This document shows positions 34,901 through 49,300 of a stretch of DNA of 64,000 bases, one piece after another. This DNA comes from Manduca sexta (Eukaryota > Arthropoda > Insecta > Lepidoptera > Sphingidae): contig NC_051138.1 in NCBI RefSeq assembly GCF_014839805.1, positions 8,678,983 to 8,742,982 of the forward strand, written 5' to 3'. Positions within the stretch are counted from its first letter, which is position 1. The number at the start of each line of letters is the position of its first letter. Made by a program: the position numbers and the translations under genes. The notes beneath the pieces are model-generated. The model worked only from the letters and a program-made list of their open reading frames with translations, ran no database searches and was not told the DNA's origin.

Positions 34901-37351
34901 GTGTGTGCCTATACCCCTATGGTTGTAAGTTCACATGGGGGGTCTGATAGGGACTCGTAGAATATTTCCCCTCCTTTTCTCTCCGCCCATCCTATCACTT
35001 ACTCTTCCTTCCCCCTTCTTTCCCCCCTATTTTCTCCTCTTCCTCTCTTCCTCCAGGGCCTCGCAGTCGTTAAGCTGGGGGGTTCGAAGTATCCCATTCG
35101 CTCGTCCCCCCGGTGTGGACTGTGGGGTCTGTAACTAAAAAAAATAAATAAATAATTATAAATGGCGTACTTAATTGATTAGTTGACTGGTGCTCCGTAC
35201 AACAAATCAGTTTCAATACCATTACATAATTTATAATACCCTGGGAAAGAAATTATTTCACTGTAGATATAGAAATTAGAATGCTTGAGGTGTAAACATT
35301 TTGAGTGATCGTACAGGTGTGTGTGCATCTACAAGTCAGCAATAATATATAAGGAAAGCTAACAGATCATATTTTTTTTCAGGCAGTAGTCAATTATCTA
35401 TAACAGAATTTGTAGTTCCAAGTTCTATAGAAGTGGGGCAGAACGCCGAGTTACGATGTCGTTATGAAATTTTGCCAGGAGAGACTGAAAAAGGATTGTT
35501 CGTCAAATGGTGGTGGACGCCCGCCAAAGGTGAAAGAAAACAACTATATCAAAGGATGATAGGACATCCAGCACAATCGACTCAACATAAATTGGGTAAA
35601 GTGTTTTATCTTATATATCACAAAATATACGAATTTTATAAGTAAAATATATCTGTTGTAAACACTTATTTATCGAGCTAATTTTTTCGGTTTCACTTCA
35701 AGTAACCTACCAGCGGTTTTTTCGTTTTCATTATCAACGGCAGGCTACCTTCGCCTCCAAAACTCAGCTCAGACCCCACTTACTCCTAAAGTGGTACAGT
35801 TGTGTGCAATATAATTTTACAAACAACTTAAAAATATGTTATGTTCATCATAATATTATATTTTTAACAAAAGAAAAGCCTTCTCCATAACCAATGCGAT
35901 CCAAAAAATAATTGAACTTTACTCTTATGAAAATCCCGGCTGCTTGTCAAGGCAAACTGTAAGCGATTGCTGTTTCACACTAGCACATTCGCTTCAAATA
36001 AGTAGGTACCTAAACAATCTGTTTCTTTTTTCCAATTCGTGTTTTATGTTTCTCGTGCTTGTGCACTGGTACATGGAGTCATCCAAATTTGTGCAATTAG
36101 CGTTTCGTGTATATACACGAAAATACCTTTATATATATATATATACTAGCTTTTGCCCGCGGCTCCGCCCGCGTTATAAAGTTTTTTAGGCTAAAGTTTT
36201 CCGTTATAAAAGTAGTAGTTTCCCGGGAGCCTATGTTCTTCACGGGGTCTCAAACTGTCGCCATACCAAATTTCATCTTAATACGTTGGGTAGTTTTTGA
36301 GTTTAACACGTTAAGGCAGACAGATGCAGCGGGGGACTTTGTTATATTATTTAGAACTTTTTAAGTGAAACAATCCCGTCATACATCATTGTTGCATAAC
36401 TTTAACCGTTTACGCAGCGCAGGCAACGGAAGCTCTCAAAACTCATAATTTTCCCCGTTTTTGCAACATGTTTCATTACTGCTCCGCTCCTATTGGTTAT
36501 AGCATGATGATATATAGCCTATAGCACTCCAGGAACAAAGGGCTATCCAACACAAAAAGATTTTTTCAGTTCAAACCGGTAGTTCCTGAGATTAGCCATT
36601 ACTGCTCCGCTCCTATTGGTCATAGCGTGATGATATATAGCTTATAGCGGTCCACAAATAAAGGGCTATCCAACACAAAACGAATTTTTCAGTTGAAACC
36701 GGTAGTTCCTGAGATTAGCCATTACTGCTCCGCTCCTATTGGTCATAGCGTGATGATATATAACTTTGAGCACTCCATAAACAAAGGACTATTCAACACA
36801 AAAATATTTTTTCAGTTCGAATCGGTAGTTCCTGAGATTAGCCATTACTGTTCCGCTCCTATTGAATATAGCGTGATGATATATAGCCTATAGCTCTCCA
36901 CGAACAAAGGGCTATCCAACGCAAAAAGAATTTTTCAGTTTGGACCGGTAGTTCCTGAGATTAGCCATTACTGCCCCGCTCCTATTGGGTATAGCGTGAT
37001 GATATATAGCCTATAGCACTCCACGAATAAAGGGCTATCCAACGCAAAAAGAATTTTTCAGTTTGGACCGGTAGTTCCTGAGATTAGCCATTACTGCCCC
37101 GCTCCTATTGGGTATAGCGTGATGATATATAGCCTATAGCACTCCACGAACAAAGGGCTATCCAACGCAAAAAGAATTTTTCAGTTTGGACCGGTAGTTC
37201 CTGAGATTAGCGCGTTCAAACAAACAAACAAACAAACAAACAAACAAACTCTTCAGCTTTATATAATAGTATAGATTTGCCATCCATTATGTCGCGTCCC
37301 ACTACTTTCTCTTATCGCTTACTGTGTACGTAAGCACTATGAGGCATATAG

Positions 37352-37382
<31 letters not shown>

Positions 37383-40300
37383 GTTTTCGCGGAGAAAGTC
37401 CCTTATTACTACCGTCCAGTCTTCGCGGGGGGCGACTGAGCGGTTATGTTGGGGTAGCCGTTGCCTTACGACCCGACAATTGAAGCAGCCCGGGACCCTC
37501 GGGCGGCGGTCGGGCCGAGTCCCTAACCAATGACCCTAACCTAAGTCCCTACGCAACGGCCTACCAACTAAAACTCCGCGTTGACCCTCTTCGGCGCATA
37601 AGGGACGACTGCGGGCTTCCCCGAGACAGCAGGTCCGAGTCTTCGTCCGCGGCCGCCCCTGCGCGGTGCCGCCTTGCGGCCCGTCTCCTAAATGTGGGGG
37701 GGCTCCTAAGCCCCCTCGCACCGAAGGACGCTCTCAGCGTCAACGGCAGCATGAGGTCAACGCCACACTGCCGTCCATCCCGGGGGTCAACCGAAAAATG
37801 TGCAAGAAATGCACAAAAATGCACTAGGGCGGACAGCCCCCTGCTGCCCGCCGACGACCCCCCTTCGTGGCCCCTATAAGTCGCCTCTTACGACAGGCAG
37901 GGGTTTACCGTGGTGGTATTCTCCAAACGCCCCCATTCCACAGGGCGGGAGACGCCGGTCAGTCGTCCACCCGGCGTCTCCTACGTCTCCTCTGACGGCG
38001 GGAGGGATCGGCCCTCTCACGATCCCTCTCGGCGCTCTCCTTCTGCGAGATGACCGCCTCGCAGAAGTGGGCCACCGCACGCCAGGCCTCCTGGCTGCCG
38101 ACCATGGAAGCGACCACAGCCGGCAGCGAGAGATCTCCTCCGACGACTGACACGAGAGCGCTGCGCTCATCGTCCCAGGCTGGGCAAGACTCCAACGTAT
38201 GTTGGGCCGTATCCCGCGGGCAGTTGTCACAATGGTGACACACGGCGCTAACCTCCGTCCCTGTTATCTGACACAGGTACTCACCGAAGCACCCATGCCC
38301 GGTGAGCACCTGTGTCAATCTAATGTTGCCGCGCCGTGGCGCCTGTCCAGCCACTGTGCAAAGACAGGACGCACTGCCGCGATGGCCCGAAGCCCCGCTG
38401 ACGGGGCCTCCAGCCTGAGACGCCACTCCTCTACGGCGGCTCGCCGTAAGGAGGCCCTCTTGGCCTTCACCTCCTTCAGGGTCGGACGCTGCCCGCTCCT
38501 GGACGCCCCCTCCCTCCAATGAAATGCATTGGAGAGAGCTTTGGCGTCCAGATCCCAGGGCAGGAATCCGGCCAAAAGACAAGCCGCCTCGTACGAGACC
38601 GTGCGGTACGCCCGTATGGCCCGCTGCGCTACGACCCGCTGCGGGCCCCGCAGGAGAGCGGCAGAACGCTTTCCCAGGGCGTCAGCCCAAACCGGGCTGC
38701 CGTACAACGCCATGGACCGCACGACCCCGTGGTACAATCTTCGACAGGGGATACCAGGACCTTCCAGGTTGGGCAGCAGGCTAGAAAGAGCGCCCGCCGC
38801 CCTGGACAACTTCGTCCTCAACTTTTCGAAATGGGCGCGGAAGTCCCATCGGCTATCCAAAATTAAACCTAAATACTTCATCGTTTTGCCGATGGGAATC
38901 CGCACCCCCTCAACTACGATGTGGGCACCGGCCGGTGGCCCCCGCCGAGGCCCGTGGAAACAAATGGCCTCGGTCTTCTCGAGGGCCACCTTCAAACCTA
39001 AACGCCTGATTCGGCTCACTACGTGACCGGTGCCCACCGCCGCCAGGGTCGCGGCGTCCTGGAATGTCTTGGACGTGGCCGTGACCAGCGTGTCATCTGC
39101 ATAGCACGTCACGCCGACGCCCCAGAGATTGGCACCACGGAGCACCCAGTCGTACCCGATGTTCCACAAGAGAGGGCCTAGAACCGACCCCTGCGGGACA
39201 CCGCACGACATTGCTCTTCGGTGCCACCCGTCGGCGCCCGGGTACATCACGTACCTGTCAGAAAGGTACGCGTGCACCAGACGCCTGAGATAGGGCGGCA
39301 CGACGTGGTACCGCAGTGCCTCGTTAATGCATGGCCAGGGGAGCGAATTGAACGCATTAGAGATGTCAAGGGAAACTGCAATAACTATTTTACCCCTGGC
39401 CACTGCTTCCTCCGCCTGCGACTTGACCCGCAGAATCGCGTGGACGGTAGAGCGTCCACCCCGAAAACCAAACTGATTGTCGGCCAAGTTGGGACCGACC
39501 CTCTCGAGGTGCTCGACGAGGCGCGCGTGTAAAATGCGCTCAAAAAGTTTGGCGACCTCGTCGAGCAACACGATGGGCCGGTAGGCCGACGGCGACTCTG
39601 CGGGTCTCCCCTTCCTTCTTCAGCAGGACGAGCTTCCCGGTTTTCCAACGCGCCGGGAAGACGCCCTGCACCATACAGGCGGAGAATAGGCGGCGGAGCC
39701 GCGGCCCCAAGTGCTCGAGGGCTAGCACCCAGGCTTTCCCGGGGATGCCGTCGAGACCCGGGGCGGTGTTTTTGCCCCGCAGCCGAAACACTGCCGCCCG
39801 CATTTCTGCGGGCGTAACCTCTGGAATATCCCCTGCCGATAACGACGATGACGCCACTTCCGTTGGCGCCATCGGTGGAGGAGTGGTATACTCGGTGGCC
39901 GGGAACAAGGCCGCGACTACATTGGCCAGAAGATCAGGCCTGAGACTCTGCGACAGTGGGGGTGCCGCCGATCGAAGTTTGTTGAACACTAGTCTGTATG
40001 GCCGCCCCCACGGGTCCGCGTCGAGAGTCTCTAAGAACTCCTTACGTGCCGCGACCTTGGCCCTATGAATGGCCACCCGCAGCGCTCTTTTCGCCTCCTT
40101 GTAGAGACCGTAGAGATGCCGCTCCTGGTCCTCGTGATTCTGACTGCGAATACGGCGGCGGCGATGTCTGGCGTATCGGCGGCGCGAAGCCACGCATGAC
40201 GCGCGCAACTGCGCTAATTCCGCCGACCACCAGTACACCTCCCGCCGCGGAGGACGACGGAGCGCCCGGGGCATGGCGGCGTCGCAAACATCCGACATTG

Positions 40301-43300
40301 CCACCCCGAACCACTCCGCCTCCTTCTCGACCCGCACCGGACCCTCCGGCGCAGGGGAGCCACGAGACTGCCAGAGCGGCCAGCTCTAGGGCCTCCTTGT
40401 CGAGGCGTCCTAGAGCCCACCGCGGGCCGTCCTGTTGAGGGGCACTCGGTCCAACACTATTGGGCCGGATACTCGGGGGCGCGGAGACGTCGAACCTAAT
40501 ATAACGATGGTCCGACAACGTCTCCACGCCCACGAGGACTCTCCAGCCCTGGACACAACGTGCGACGGCGGGGCTCCCAAACGATAGATCCACAATAGAC
40601 CCGCCGTTGTGCCGCACGCACGTGTTCACCGACCCCCTGTTCAGGACGGCCAGGCCGACGGAGATCGCCCATTCCTCCAGGACCCCACCGCGAGCGTTGG
40701 TCGCCGGCGAACCCCAGACCGCGGACTTCGCGTTGAAGTCGCCGGCGACGATCGTCGGGTGAGGTTGGCCCTGCTCAACCAGAGCCCCCAGCCGAACGAG
40801 AAACGTTTCGAATTCGGCCAAGGGTCTGTTGGGGGAGAAATAAACTCCTACTATCCACAAGTCCCCCAACAGAGCCGCGACGCATCCCTGGCCCTTCTCG
40901 ACTTTTGCGAAGGGCGGGGAGCCAGCGGCACCCTGGGTGATGATGGCCACCGACCCGTCGATGTCCCCTACCCAGTTATCGCGGGGCGGGACAAAATACG
41001 GTTCGGCGACCACGGCCACTTGCACCGACCACTGCGCCAGGCTTTGGGACAACAGGTCCTGGGCGCGGGCGCAGTGGTTGATGTTCGCCTGGAGGAAACT
41101 GAGGTCCATTATTGATGGACGATCTCCTCCACATCCATCTCGGCCGCTAACTGCACTTGTTGCGGTGGGCTCGCCGCCTGCGGCTGGGACAGAACCTCAG
41201 CGGCAGGCGGTCTCCTACGTGGGCGACGTCGTGATTTACGGGAGGAGGCAGAACACGCCTTCCCCCCGATTCGATGCCCGGCGGGCTTTCCACTGGTGGC
41301 ACACAAGGTGCAATTCGGTGTCTCCTTGCACTCTCGGGCCTTGTGCCCCGGCTTACCGCAGCGGTAGCATAGTCCGCTGCGGTCTGTGGGGCAGTCGCAC
41401 ACGTTCCTGACGTGACCCTGCTCGAGGCAGCGGTAACAACGCATAGGGCGCGCCTCGAGCACGGTCACTCTGGCTACGACCCACCCTATTTTCACGCGGG
41501 CCGCCTTTAACTTCTTCGCCACCCTAGTTGGTACTTTGGCCCAAACGGATCCCATTCCCGACCTGTCTGGACGGATCTGTCCCACTTTGATCGACTCCGC
41601 AGCACACTCCCCGGCACTGCAGAGGGCCGCCTTGACCGTCTCTGGGGTGGCCGCGAAGTCCAGTCCCGAGATCCGCAGCTCCGAGCACTTTGTAGGTCGG
41701 GATATGATGACGTCCTCGGTCGCAAAACATTCTCTTAGTCGGGCGGCTAGAGCATCGGCCTTTTGCTCCGATTCGGCTCCTGGGACCTCATAAAGCATCG
41801 CCCCCGTGGCCGCGTATTTCGGCTTGAGCCTGTCTATGTTTAGGCCGCTAAGGTCCACTCGTTGTTGGGCGTTCGTCAGTACCCCGGCGTAGGTAAGGCC
41901 TTTTCTCGACAGCCGCCGGTGTCAGCGAAATAGTGACTGCGGCTGACTTCGGCGGCCGGAGCTTCGGCTCGGGGCGTTTCGCCGATTGCCGTGGCGCCAG
42001 GGTTTTGGTCGCGCTGGTCTTACTTTTCTTTTTCCTGCTCACGACCTCGGTCCACGGCGTCTCCATTGATGCCGGAGCTGGCGGCAAAGGGCGGGGCTCC
42101 GGAGGGGACGGTGCCGTCTTCTTCTTGTTGCCCTTTTGGGGCTTTGGGCCTGGCGCTGTTTTCTTTATTGCAGCGGTCTTCGTCTGCTTGCCTTTAGTAG
42201 CGGGTTGCACTGAAACAGTCGCCGTTGCCGTTGAAGGTCCAGCGATGGCTTGCGGCGGCGCACTTGACGGTCCGGCTACTGGGGCGGGAATTGGGGGAGC
42301 GGGGGCTGTTTTCTTCCCCTTGCCCTTCCCTTTCTCCTTCTTTGTCTTGGGCTGCGGCCCTCCCACCAGTCCCCCCGCCACGGGGAGTTGTATGTCCCCA
42401 GGGGTGGATTTCCTCTTCTCTTCGTGTGCAAGAGGGGGTCTCTGAGCTGGCCCCATTAGTGCGGACTCTAGCCGGGCCTGCACCCTTGCTTCCACCATGG
42501 CTAGCATCTCCTCTGTGGTGGTCCTGCTGCTATTGGCCGCCTCCAGGTCTTCAAGCCGACGGCGGAGGGTGGCGTTCTCCTCTTGAAGCGCTTTCATGCT
42601 GGCTTCCAGACGGGCGCTGTTCTCCTGCGCCTTTTTCCGTTCTTCTTCGAGGCGCGCAATGACGGCAGACTCGGGTTGCTCAACGTACCGGGCGACGAGG
42701 TTGCTCACCCGGTTGAGCGCCTCTTGGGACGTGCCCTTAAGGTTGCCCGATTTACGCATGATTGCGCGCACGATATTCCCGCACTCCTTGAGGTCCTCCT
42801 TGAGGACGGGGCGGTCTTCGTCCGTGTCATTTGTCCTGGGAATCGGCGACTTCACAAAGCGTAGGCGCTCCTCGATTTCCTTTTTCGGCTTTTTTGTCGG
42901 GCCTCCTCCCGCTTCAGCCTATCGCGTTCCCGCTGTGCCTTTCTTAGCCCGACGTATTTTCCGACAGAGGGGGGTTGTCCCCTTCCCCTGCCGTCGACTG
43001 TCAGAGCCTTAGGCGCCGGCTCATCCGTGTCACTCGTACAGAGTGAACAACTATTCCTTGAGCGGGAGTGCCTCCTCCAGAGCCTCCCGCTCCGGACAGA
43101 GGAGACACTGCTGCTCGACTCCGAGTCCATATCAATTGGCCTGTTGGTATCGGCCACGTCTTCGATGGGCTTAGCGCCCTTCTTTTCCTGCGAAACGTCT
43201 GCATCAACAGGCTTGCGCCCGTCGAACTCCGCCTCCCCTGACGGAACCGGGGTAGGCAACCGCGTCAAAGTTATAATGGGTGTTTTAAAAAGATCAAATT

Positions 43301-46300
43301 CCATATTTGTTCCCACGAGTATGGGGGAAAGGGTGGTCCGCCCAGGCAGAGCCCCCCTGTACCTGGGTAAGCCTAGCGTAACCCGCACAGAGTGTCGGCC
43401 GGTACTCTGGCGGGGGTCGCACTCGAGACCGAACTACCCATCGGCCATGCATCCCCTCGCGGTGCGCCGCCGCTTGGGATTCGGGGTGATTTTTATAGAG
43501 GTTTTTCTTCCTCGCGGTCCGGGCGGTTAAGCCAAGACCCTCGGTCCAGCAGGAGCGCGAGACATATCCACAGACCTCCACACCAGATTACGATCTACGA
43601 CGGCGACAATGGGAGAGGGAATCCCCCCCACTGCCTGCTCGGGGCGGGGTGAGTGCACACCGATTCCGTCGTCACCCCCGGGACAGAACCGGGGGCCGCC
43701 CGAGATGGGCCAATCTCCCTGCACTGCGATACGACGGCCGCCGCAAGAGGCGACGACCGTCAACCAGCACATTTGTCAGGATATTCGCCAGCGCGCAGAT
43801 CAGCCTGATCGGTCTGATCGACGCGCCGTTGCCCAGGGTGCACCAACGAGGAGGTTTCCTGACCTAGCACCCCGGCATATAGTCTACCTATAAATAAATA
43901 AATAAATAAATAATTATATATACTGAAATACCTATATAGGTTTCTACGTAGACACTATACGCAGTGGTTCTCTACTACACGCGAACTGTAACGCTAAAAG
44001 ATTTTTAATAATGAGTTAGTAGACATCCTATTTTAGGTAACATTTTTGAAAGTCTATATTTAATTTATGTTCATTTCAGAGATGGAAATAAAAGAAAATG
44101 ACACCATTGTGTTACAAGAATTGCAACCAAATGCTACAGGGACCTATGAATGTGAAGTGTCTATAATTGATGAAATCCGAAAACATCAGGATCTCATAGT
44201 GTATTGTAAGTATTTAAAAACATTAAATAAAAATTATGAAAATAAGATTCATACCAATCTTTCTAATTTAAACAGAGAATGAAAAATTAAACCGATTTAA
44301 AAAAACACTACAACTTAATAAATTTCGAATATTTTTTTGATTGTAGGAATTTCTGAAGTCGGTTTTTCTTTTGTTAAAAAGTTTGTATTTATTGTTCTTT
44401 ATAAGTAAAATACAACTAATTCAACCCAATATGAAAAGAATCATGCATCCTATTTTACTTTGAAGAGTTTCCAGCTGCATCTTCAAAGTTCAAGGTCCAA
44501 TACCAATAAAATAAAATGGGACTGTACTGTAGCTATACGAAATTTAACGCAAACAAAATCATTTAAATCGTAACAGAGTTAAATATGAACACTGAACACA
44601 TATAAGACAAAAAATACTACGAATAGACAACCTGTTTTCTTTGGAGTCGGTTAAAAAATGAGGCCTTCCCCAACAATGAAATATTAACAGTTATATGGCG
44701 TGATCGTGGTGGCGTTATTGTATTGCGGTACCAGCGCCATGCACAAGTGAATTCTCAGGTTCGAGACTCATTAAGTACAAATTTATGAATTTGGTCTCTA
44801 ATAAAAAAAATCGCCTATGTCGACATTTATTTTTAATTATTCCCAAGCCCAGGGAACCGGTCCACAACTAAATATATCGGTCGAACCTGATGGCCCTGAT
44901 GAGGACGACCAAGAAGATATCCAAATAGAATGCGAAGCTGAGGGTGTTGCGCCTCTGCCGGATCTTACTGTCTCTGTTAATGGGTTAGTATATCGCTTTT
45001 AAATAACAAGATGGGTTTTTCATGTGTCCTGACTGCGCAAGGATCCTAATTTGATGTATTCATGGACTTAACTTCACAAACAGACTTATATAACTAACTT
45101 TCCTTTTTTAATAATACAATAATTAAAGTTCATCAAAACCATACGGTTTTTGGGATTATTTATATTATAAATTTTACTGTGAAATAATTAGAACCAGAGG
45201 TAACAAAAACATGACTGAATAAGCTTACAATAAATCTTCAAATATCGATATCGCAGAACCGTGCAGAACAAAAAAGTCTAAATATCACATGGTTCCATAG
45301 GTTTATTAGATTACTTTTGGGGATTCTTATAATAAGTAAGTTATTAGTTACAATCAATGTCCATGATATTAATATTTTCATCATGTAGATGTCACTCTTC
45401 GATACCTTTAATTTCCTATTAATTAAAACTTAAAATATAGATACACATGATAACCAATAATTTTTGCTGTAAGTTGTAACTGTTGTAGTCGTTTATTGGA
45501 CCCATGTCCTGCTATTTTATAATCGGTACACGCTGCCACTATATCAAGGAGTCGATAATAATAGGCAGTCTTACGATCAACAACTTCGAGTAAACCAGGC
45601 TGCCAAGTTGGTCTCATTTGGCAACAACACGGGATTAACACTTAAGCGTAAAGTCGGTAATAAATGGTTATTTATGCCTCGAAAGTGATTAAAAGTGTTG
45701 AGTGTATCGTACATTTTTCCCAAATATTCAGCAGTGGCCATCATCGGCGCATTAGAGAAGGCTCCGGGTTCTTGCGGCAGGGGCCTAGGTTATCTTGTGT
45801 TATAATATCGTTCTTACTTACTCTGTAGTGTTCACCAACCTAACCGTCCATGCCTTGCAATATCAAACTTCAGAAACTTAATATAATTCCCTTACCGACG
45901 GTATAGCACGAACACATCCTTTCCCATCCTTCCGCCATCCTTCCATTCCACTTAACCCACTTCCCCTCCCGATCCCTAGGCTCCTGCAGTAGTTAAGCCG
46001 GGGAAAAACAGTAGGTAAACTGTTTACAGGTTTCCCTCAGTGATGAATGCAGGGATGTCTATTTAAAAAAAAAACCGTCCTTGCGCAGTGCCATCTAGCG
46101 ACCCGTCTGCACATGGGTATGGAGGGTCTCAAACACTGCACACCGAAGATCGCTTTGACGTCAGCCGCGATATGAGCCACCCACTCACATTCGTCCTTGT
46201 AAGGGTTGTACATAAAATAAAAAATGGTTTAAAATACTTAGGGTGTTATGACAGACCAACTAGAACGTCAGCGATTCCTTAATGGCTCAAAGTAACCTTC

Positions 46301-49300
46301 TCGTTGGTATGATAAAGGGAAGATACCGTAGTGGAATTCTTGGTATTTAAAGTTTAACCAATAAATATTTTTGCGCTTTCAGAAATTTAAACCTTATATT
46401 ATGTCTGAAAATTATTTTCGTTTGTATTCCAGGAAAGAAATAAACACGACAGAAACCTTGGAGGGACCTGATGATGAAGGTTTTTATACTGTAACATCTA
46501 ATAGTACCCTCAGCAAATTTGATGTGGACGGTTTTGAAATACGTTGCGAACTTTTCTACGCCAACCCGAACATCACACATGCGGAATTCATTACAACAGA
46601 AATTTATGATTCGACAGGTAATGCATAAAAGTTGCCCGAATACGTTTTGAATTTTTGTTCGTCTATTATTTGGTTTATTTATTTTGTGGAATAAATTATT
46701 GAATTAGACGATCATTCAACTAACAAACGGCAAGTATCTGTTAACAACTAAACTTTTTGTTATAAACAAATGGTAAAAAATCGAACAGACATGCTAGAGG
46801 ATATTATATGTCACATACCTACAATATTTAATCGAAGCTTAGTTGTAATATTACTATTATTATTAAAGAATATTTTTCTTAAGATTCTTTTTCACTCAGT
46901 TTATTTGTAGGTATATAAAGGGGGGAATTTTGAATTGTGTCAGCTAGGGTAGCTACCTTAACGGTTAAAGCTGCAAGAAAACTTTCTTTAACTTCATTTA
47001 CACAATAAGAGTTTGTCGAACGCGATCAGTGAAAAATCAGAGAATTTTCTATACGATTCTCTCGTGTCGTTGGTTACATTATGATAAAAACTCGTGGCAA
47101 TCAAGCTGTACTTACTCAGATTCAGGTGTCAAAGACGAGGCTAGCTTCTTCTTTATTGTTTAAAGTTTAGGCTATAGTCATTCATAAGGTGATGCATACA
47201 TACACACTGTTTATGCGAGATTCTCAAATGTCGATGCGAGCCTCAAACCAATCGTTCTCTACTGATTTTGATTCGCTATTATATTAATAAACTCTACCGG
47301 TACAGCGATTATTCTTACGAAAATCGAATGGCAAAATTCGTGCAAATAGTTTGCACACGCGGTCATCAAGGAGAGTTTGTGGGGCAATACTTACTTTCGA
47401 GAGGTAACAGTGTCTATACTTGGCGATAGATTAAAATTGCATAGCATGAGACTTTCGTTTGCATGAGTAAAACTCGCCTCGTGTAAAATCGGCCTTAGGA
47501 GACCGTCGATAATTTTTGAAGATATTATGATATGCATTCAATATTTTAAAAAATCAGTCCCTGCATACGTTTTTATTCGTTTTTGTAAATTACATTCTGT
47601 AAATTATATTTTGTAGTTAAATTACATCGACATTGAATACAAAATTTTATTATTTTTAAAAAGGTATTGGAATCACAAATGGTCCATGGACCAACATGAT
47701 ATACGGCGGCGTATATTATGATGTACGGCGAAAGTTTTTCGTAAGTTTTTACCTTAAAAGTACTCAAACCACAGATGGTCCCGTAGAGATTTTTAATCCG
47801 TATTAATAGGCAGATCGATCGGCATCAAAAATAAAAACTTGTTTAAATATACAATTTTTTGTGTTGTTTGTAAGGTATTTATTAATCTGTGAATACAGAC
47901 CACAATATCTTCCTCACACATAGACTATCCTAAGAATATTTTCTTGCAGCTGTAACTGTTTCGGTATCGAAACCGTTAATGCCTTTGCTGTCCCAACTAA
48001 AAAATGGATAAATCTCAAAGCAGAAAATAATTTAAGCTCTTTCAAAGTGTGAAGATTATGAAGAGCGCTACTGGGAAACGTAAATTAATTTCCTGTTATA
48101 ATCAAGGGATATTATTGAAAATAAATTACGCAGTCTTTTTGTTATTGTATTTGATGAGTTTTCCTTTTTTACGATATGTAGGTATTGTTTGGAAAAAGCT
48201 CTAACTAATATTTAGCTAAGGCATTGTATTTTGTTTGTTGAGCACGGGTGATTTGCTCGATTTGTTATTATAGTTCACGTTATATAATATTCTTTACACA
48301 TAATACTTAGCTGTACTTTAAAAGTTGTTGCGTACTAAAAGCTATTCGAAACAAAATTTACGCTTTTACGCCTCTTTACGTTGAAGCTTAGCTGTGTATG
48401 TGCACTAACTTGGCGTTGGTTGTCGGTTGTGGCGGGATGCAGGCGCTTTGACATCGACGGAGATGCCCGAGGAAACTACCGAAATGGAAGCTTCGCTCGA
48501 TTCTTTGCAACATTCCCGTAAGTTAACTGTGGATTAAATTAACTAGAAGCAAAGACATTAGTCACCATAATAATATATAAGTGATCGTCACTTACATACT
48601 CAATCTGACATCCGGGTAAACCAGTGGTGCCTAACTTTTTCAATTATGCTACCCTTATGATCTATGTGGAAGATTTATTTTACCCCGCCTTCAAAATGTT
48701 ATCAAAACAAACAATACAAGCAAATACAAACATCTTTATTAACCACAAATTGCACAACAGCCTTACAATTTTAACGTCAGCTATAGAGTTGACGTTAGAT
48801 CTTCTAAAATGATAGAGAGAAGGTAATAGTGCCTTTTTTTAGTTTACGATCCTTTGATTCGGTTCTTTGTTACCCCCATGAAATAACTGATTTACCCCCG
48901 CGGGGGTTAGAAACCCTGGAGTTAAACCGAGACCTTAGGTGTGGTTGAAGTCAGATTGAATGTGTAACATGTGAATTGATAGACTATTACATAAATTCAG
49001 AAAATATTCAAGATTTAGATTCAACGTCTACAGGTTGCGACTCGCGATATATCTACCTATTATTCATATTACCCCTGCCCAATTTATCTAATGCGTGCAT
49101 CTACCTTGGAACCGAGCAATTGTTAACATTCTGTACAGTACAATTGCTCAGTGAACTGTGGCTGGCACTCACTGTGTTTGTGGCAACGTTACCACATAAT
49201 ATTTTTTGTGTTGCTAACTTTTATGAAACAATTCTAAAATTAAATTAGTAAATTAGGCAATCCTCTACACAACTTATAAAAAAGACTTAATTATAATATT

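Larger units (their letters stand above)
37354..43873 (-). mobile_element. R1-clade non-LTR retrotransposon, full-length but frameshifted
   Basis: A 6.5-kb GC-rich element is inserted in intron 2 of the Ig gene, antisense to it. An 11-bp duplication GGCATATAGTC flanks it (37343-37353 and 43874-43884). The 3' end is a 29-bp T run on the plus strand (37354-37382), i.e. a poly(A) tail. It carries a gag-like ORF1 and an endonuclease/reverse-transcriptase ORF2 joined by a TAATG overlap. At least five frameshifts show it is dead. R1-clade elements are usually sequence-specific for rDNA or telomeric repeats; this copy sits in ordinary intron DNA. Confidence 0.9.

Noticed and set aside
36693..36893. 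Repeated peptide frame VVPEISHYCSAPI
   Set aside because: A consequence of the 123-bp tandem units being a multiple of three; no start context or family.
37560..43800. Many long plus-strand frames over the R1 element
   Set aside because: Antisense shadows of the GC-rich minus-strand ORF1 and ORF2.
43891..43912. (TAAA)n as the tail of the R1 element
   Set aside because: It lies outside the right target duplication, and the real poly(A) tail is the T run at 37354-37382.
48976..49248. 90-codon frame before the Jockey fragment
   Set aside because: Not similar to a known family and without splice signals linking it to the Ig gene; composition suggests chance.
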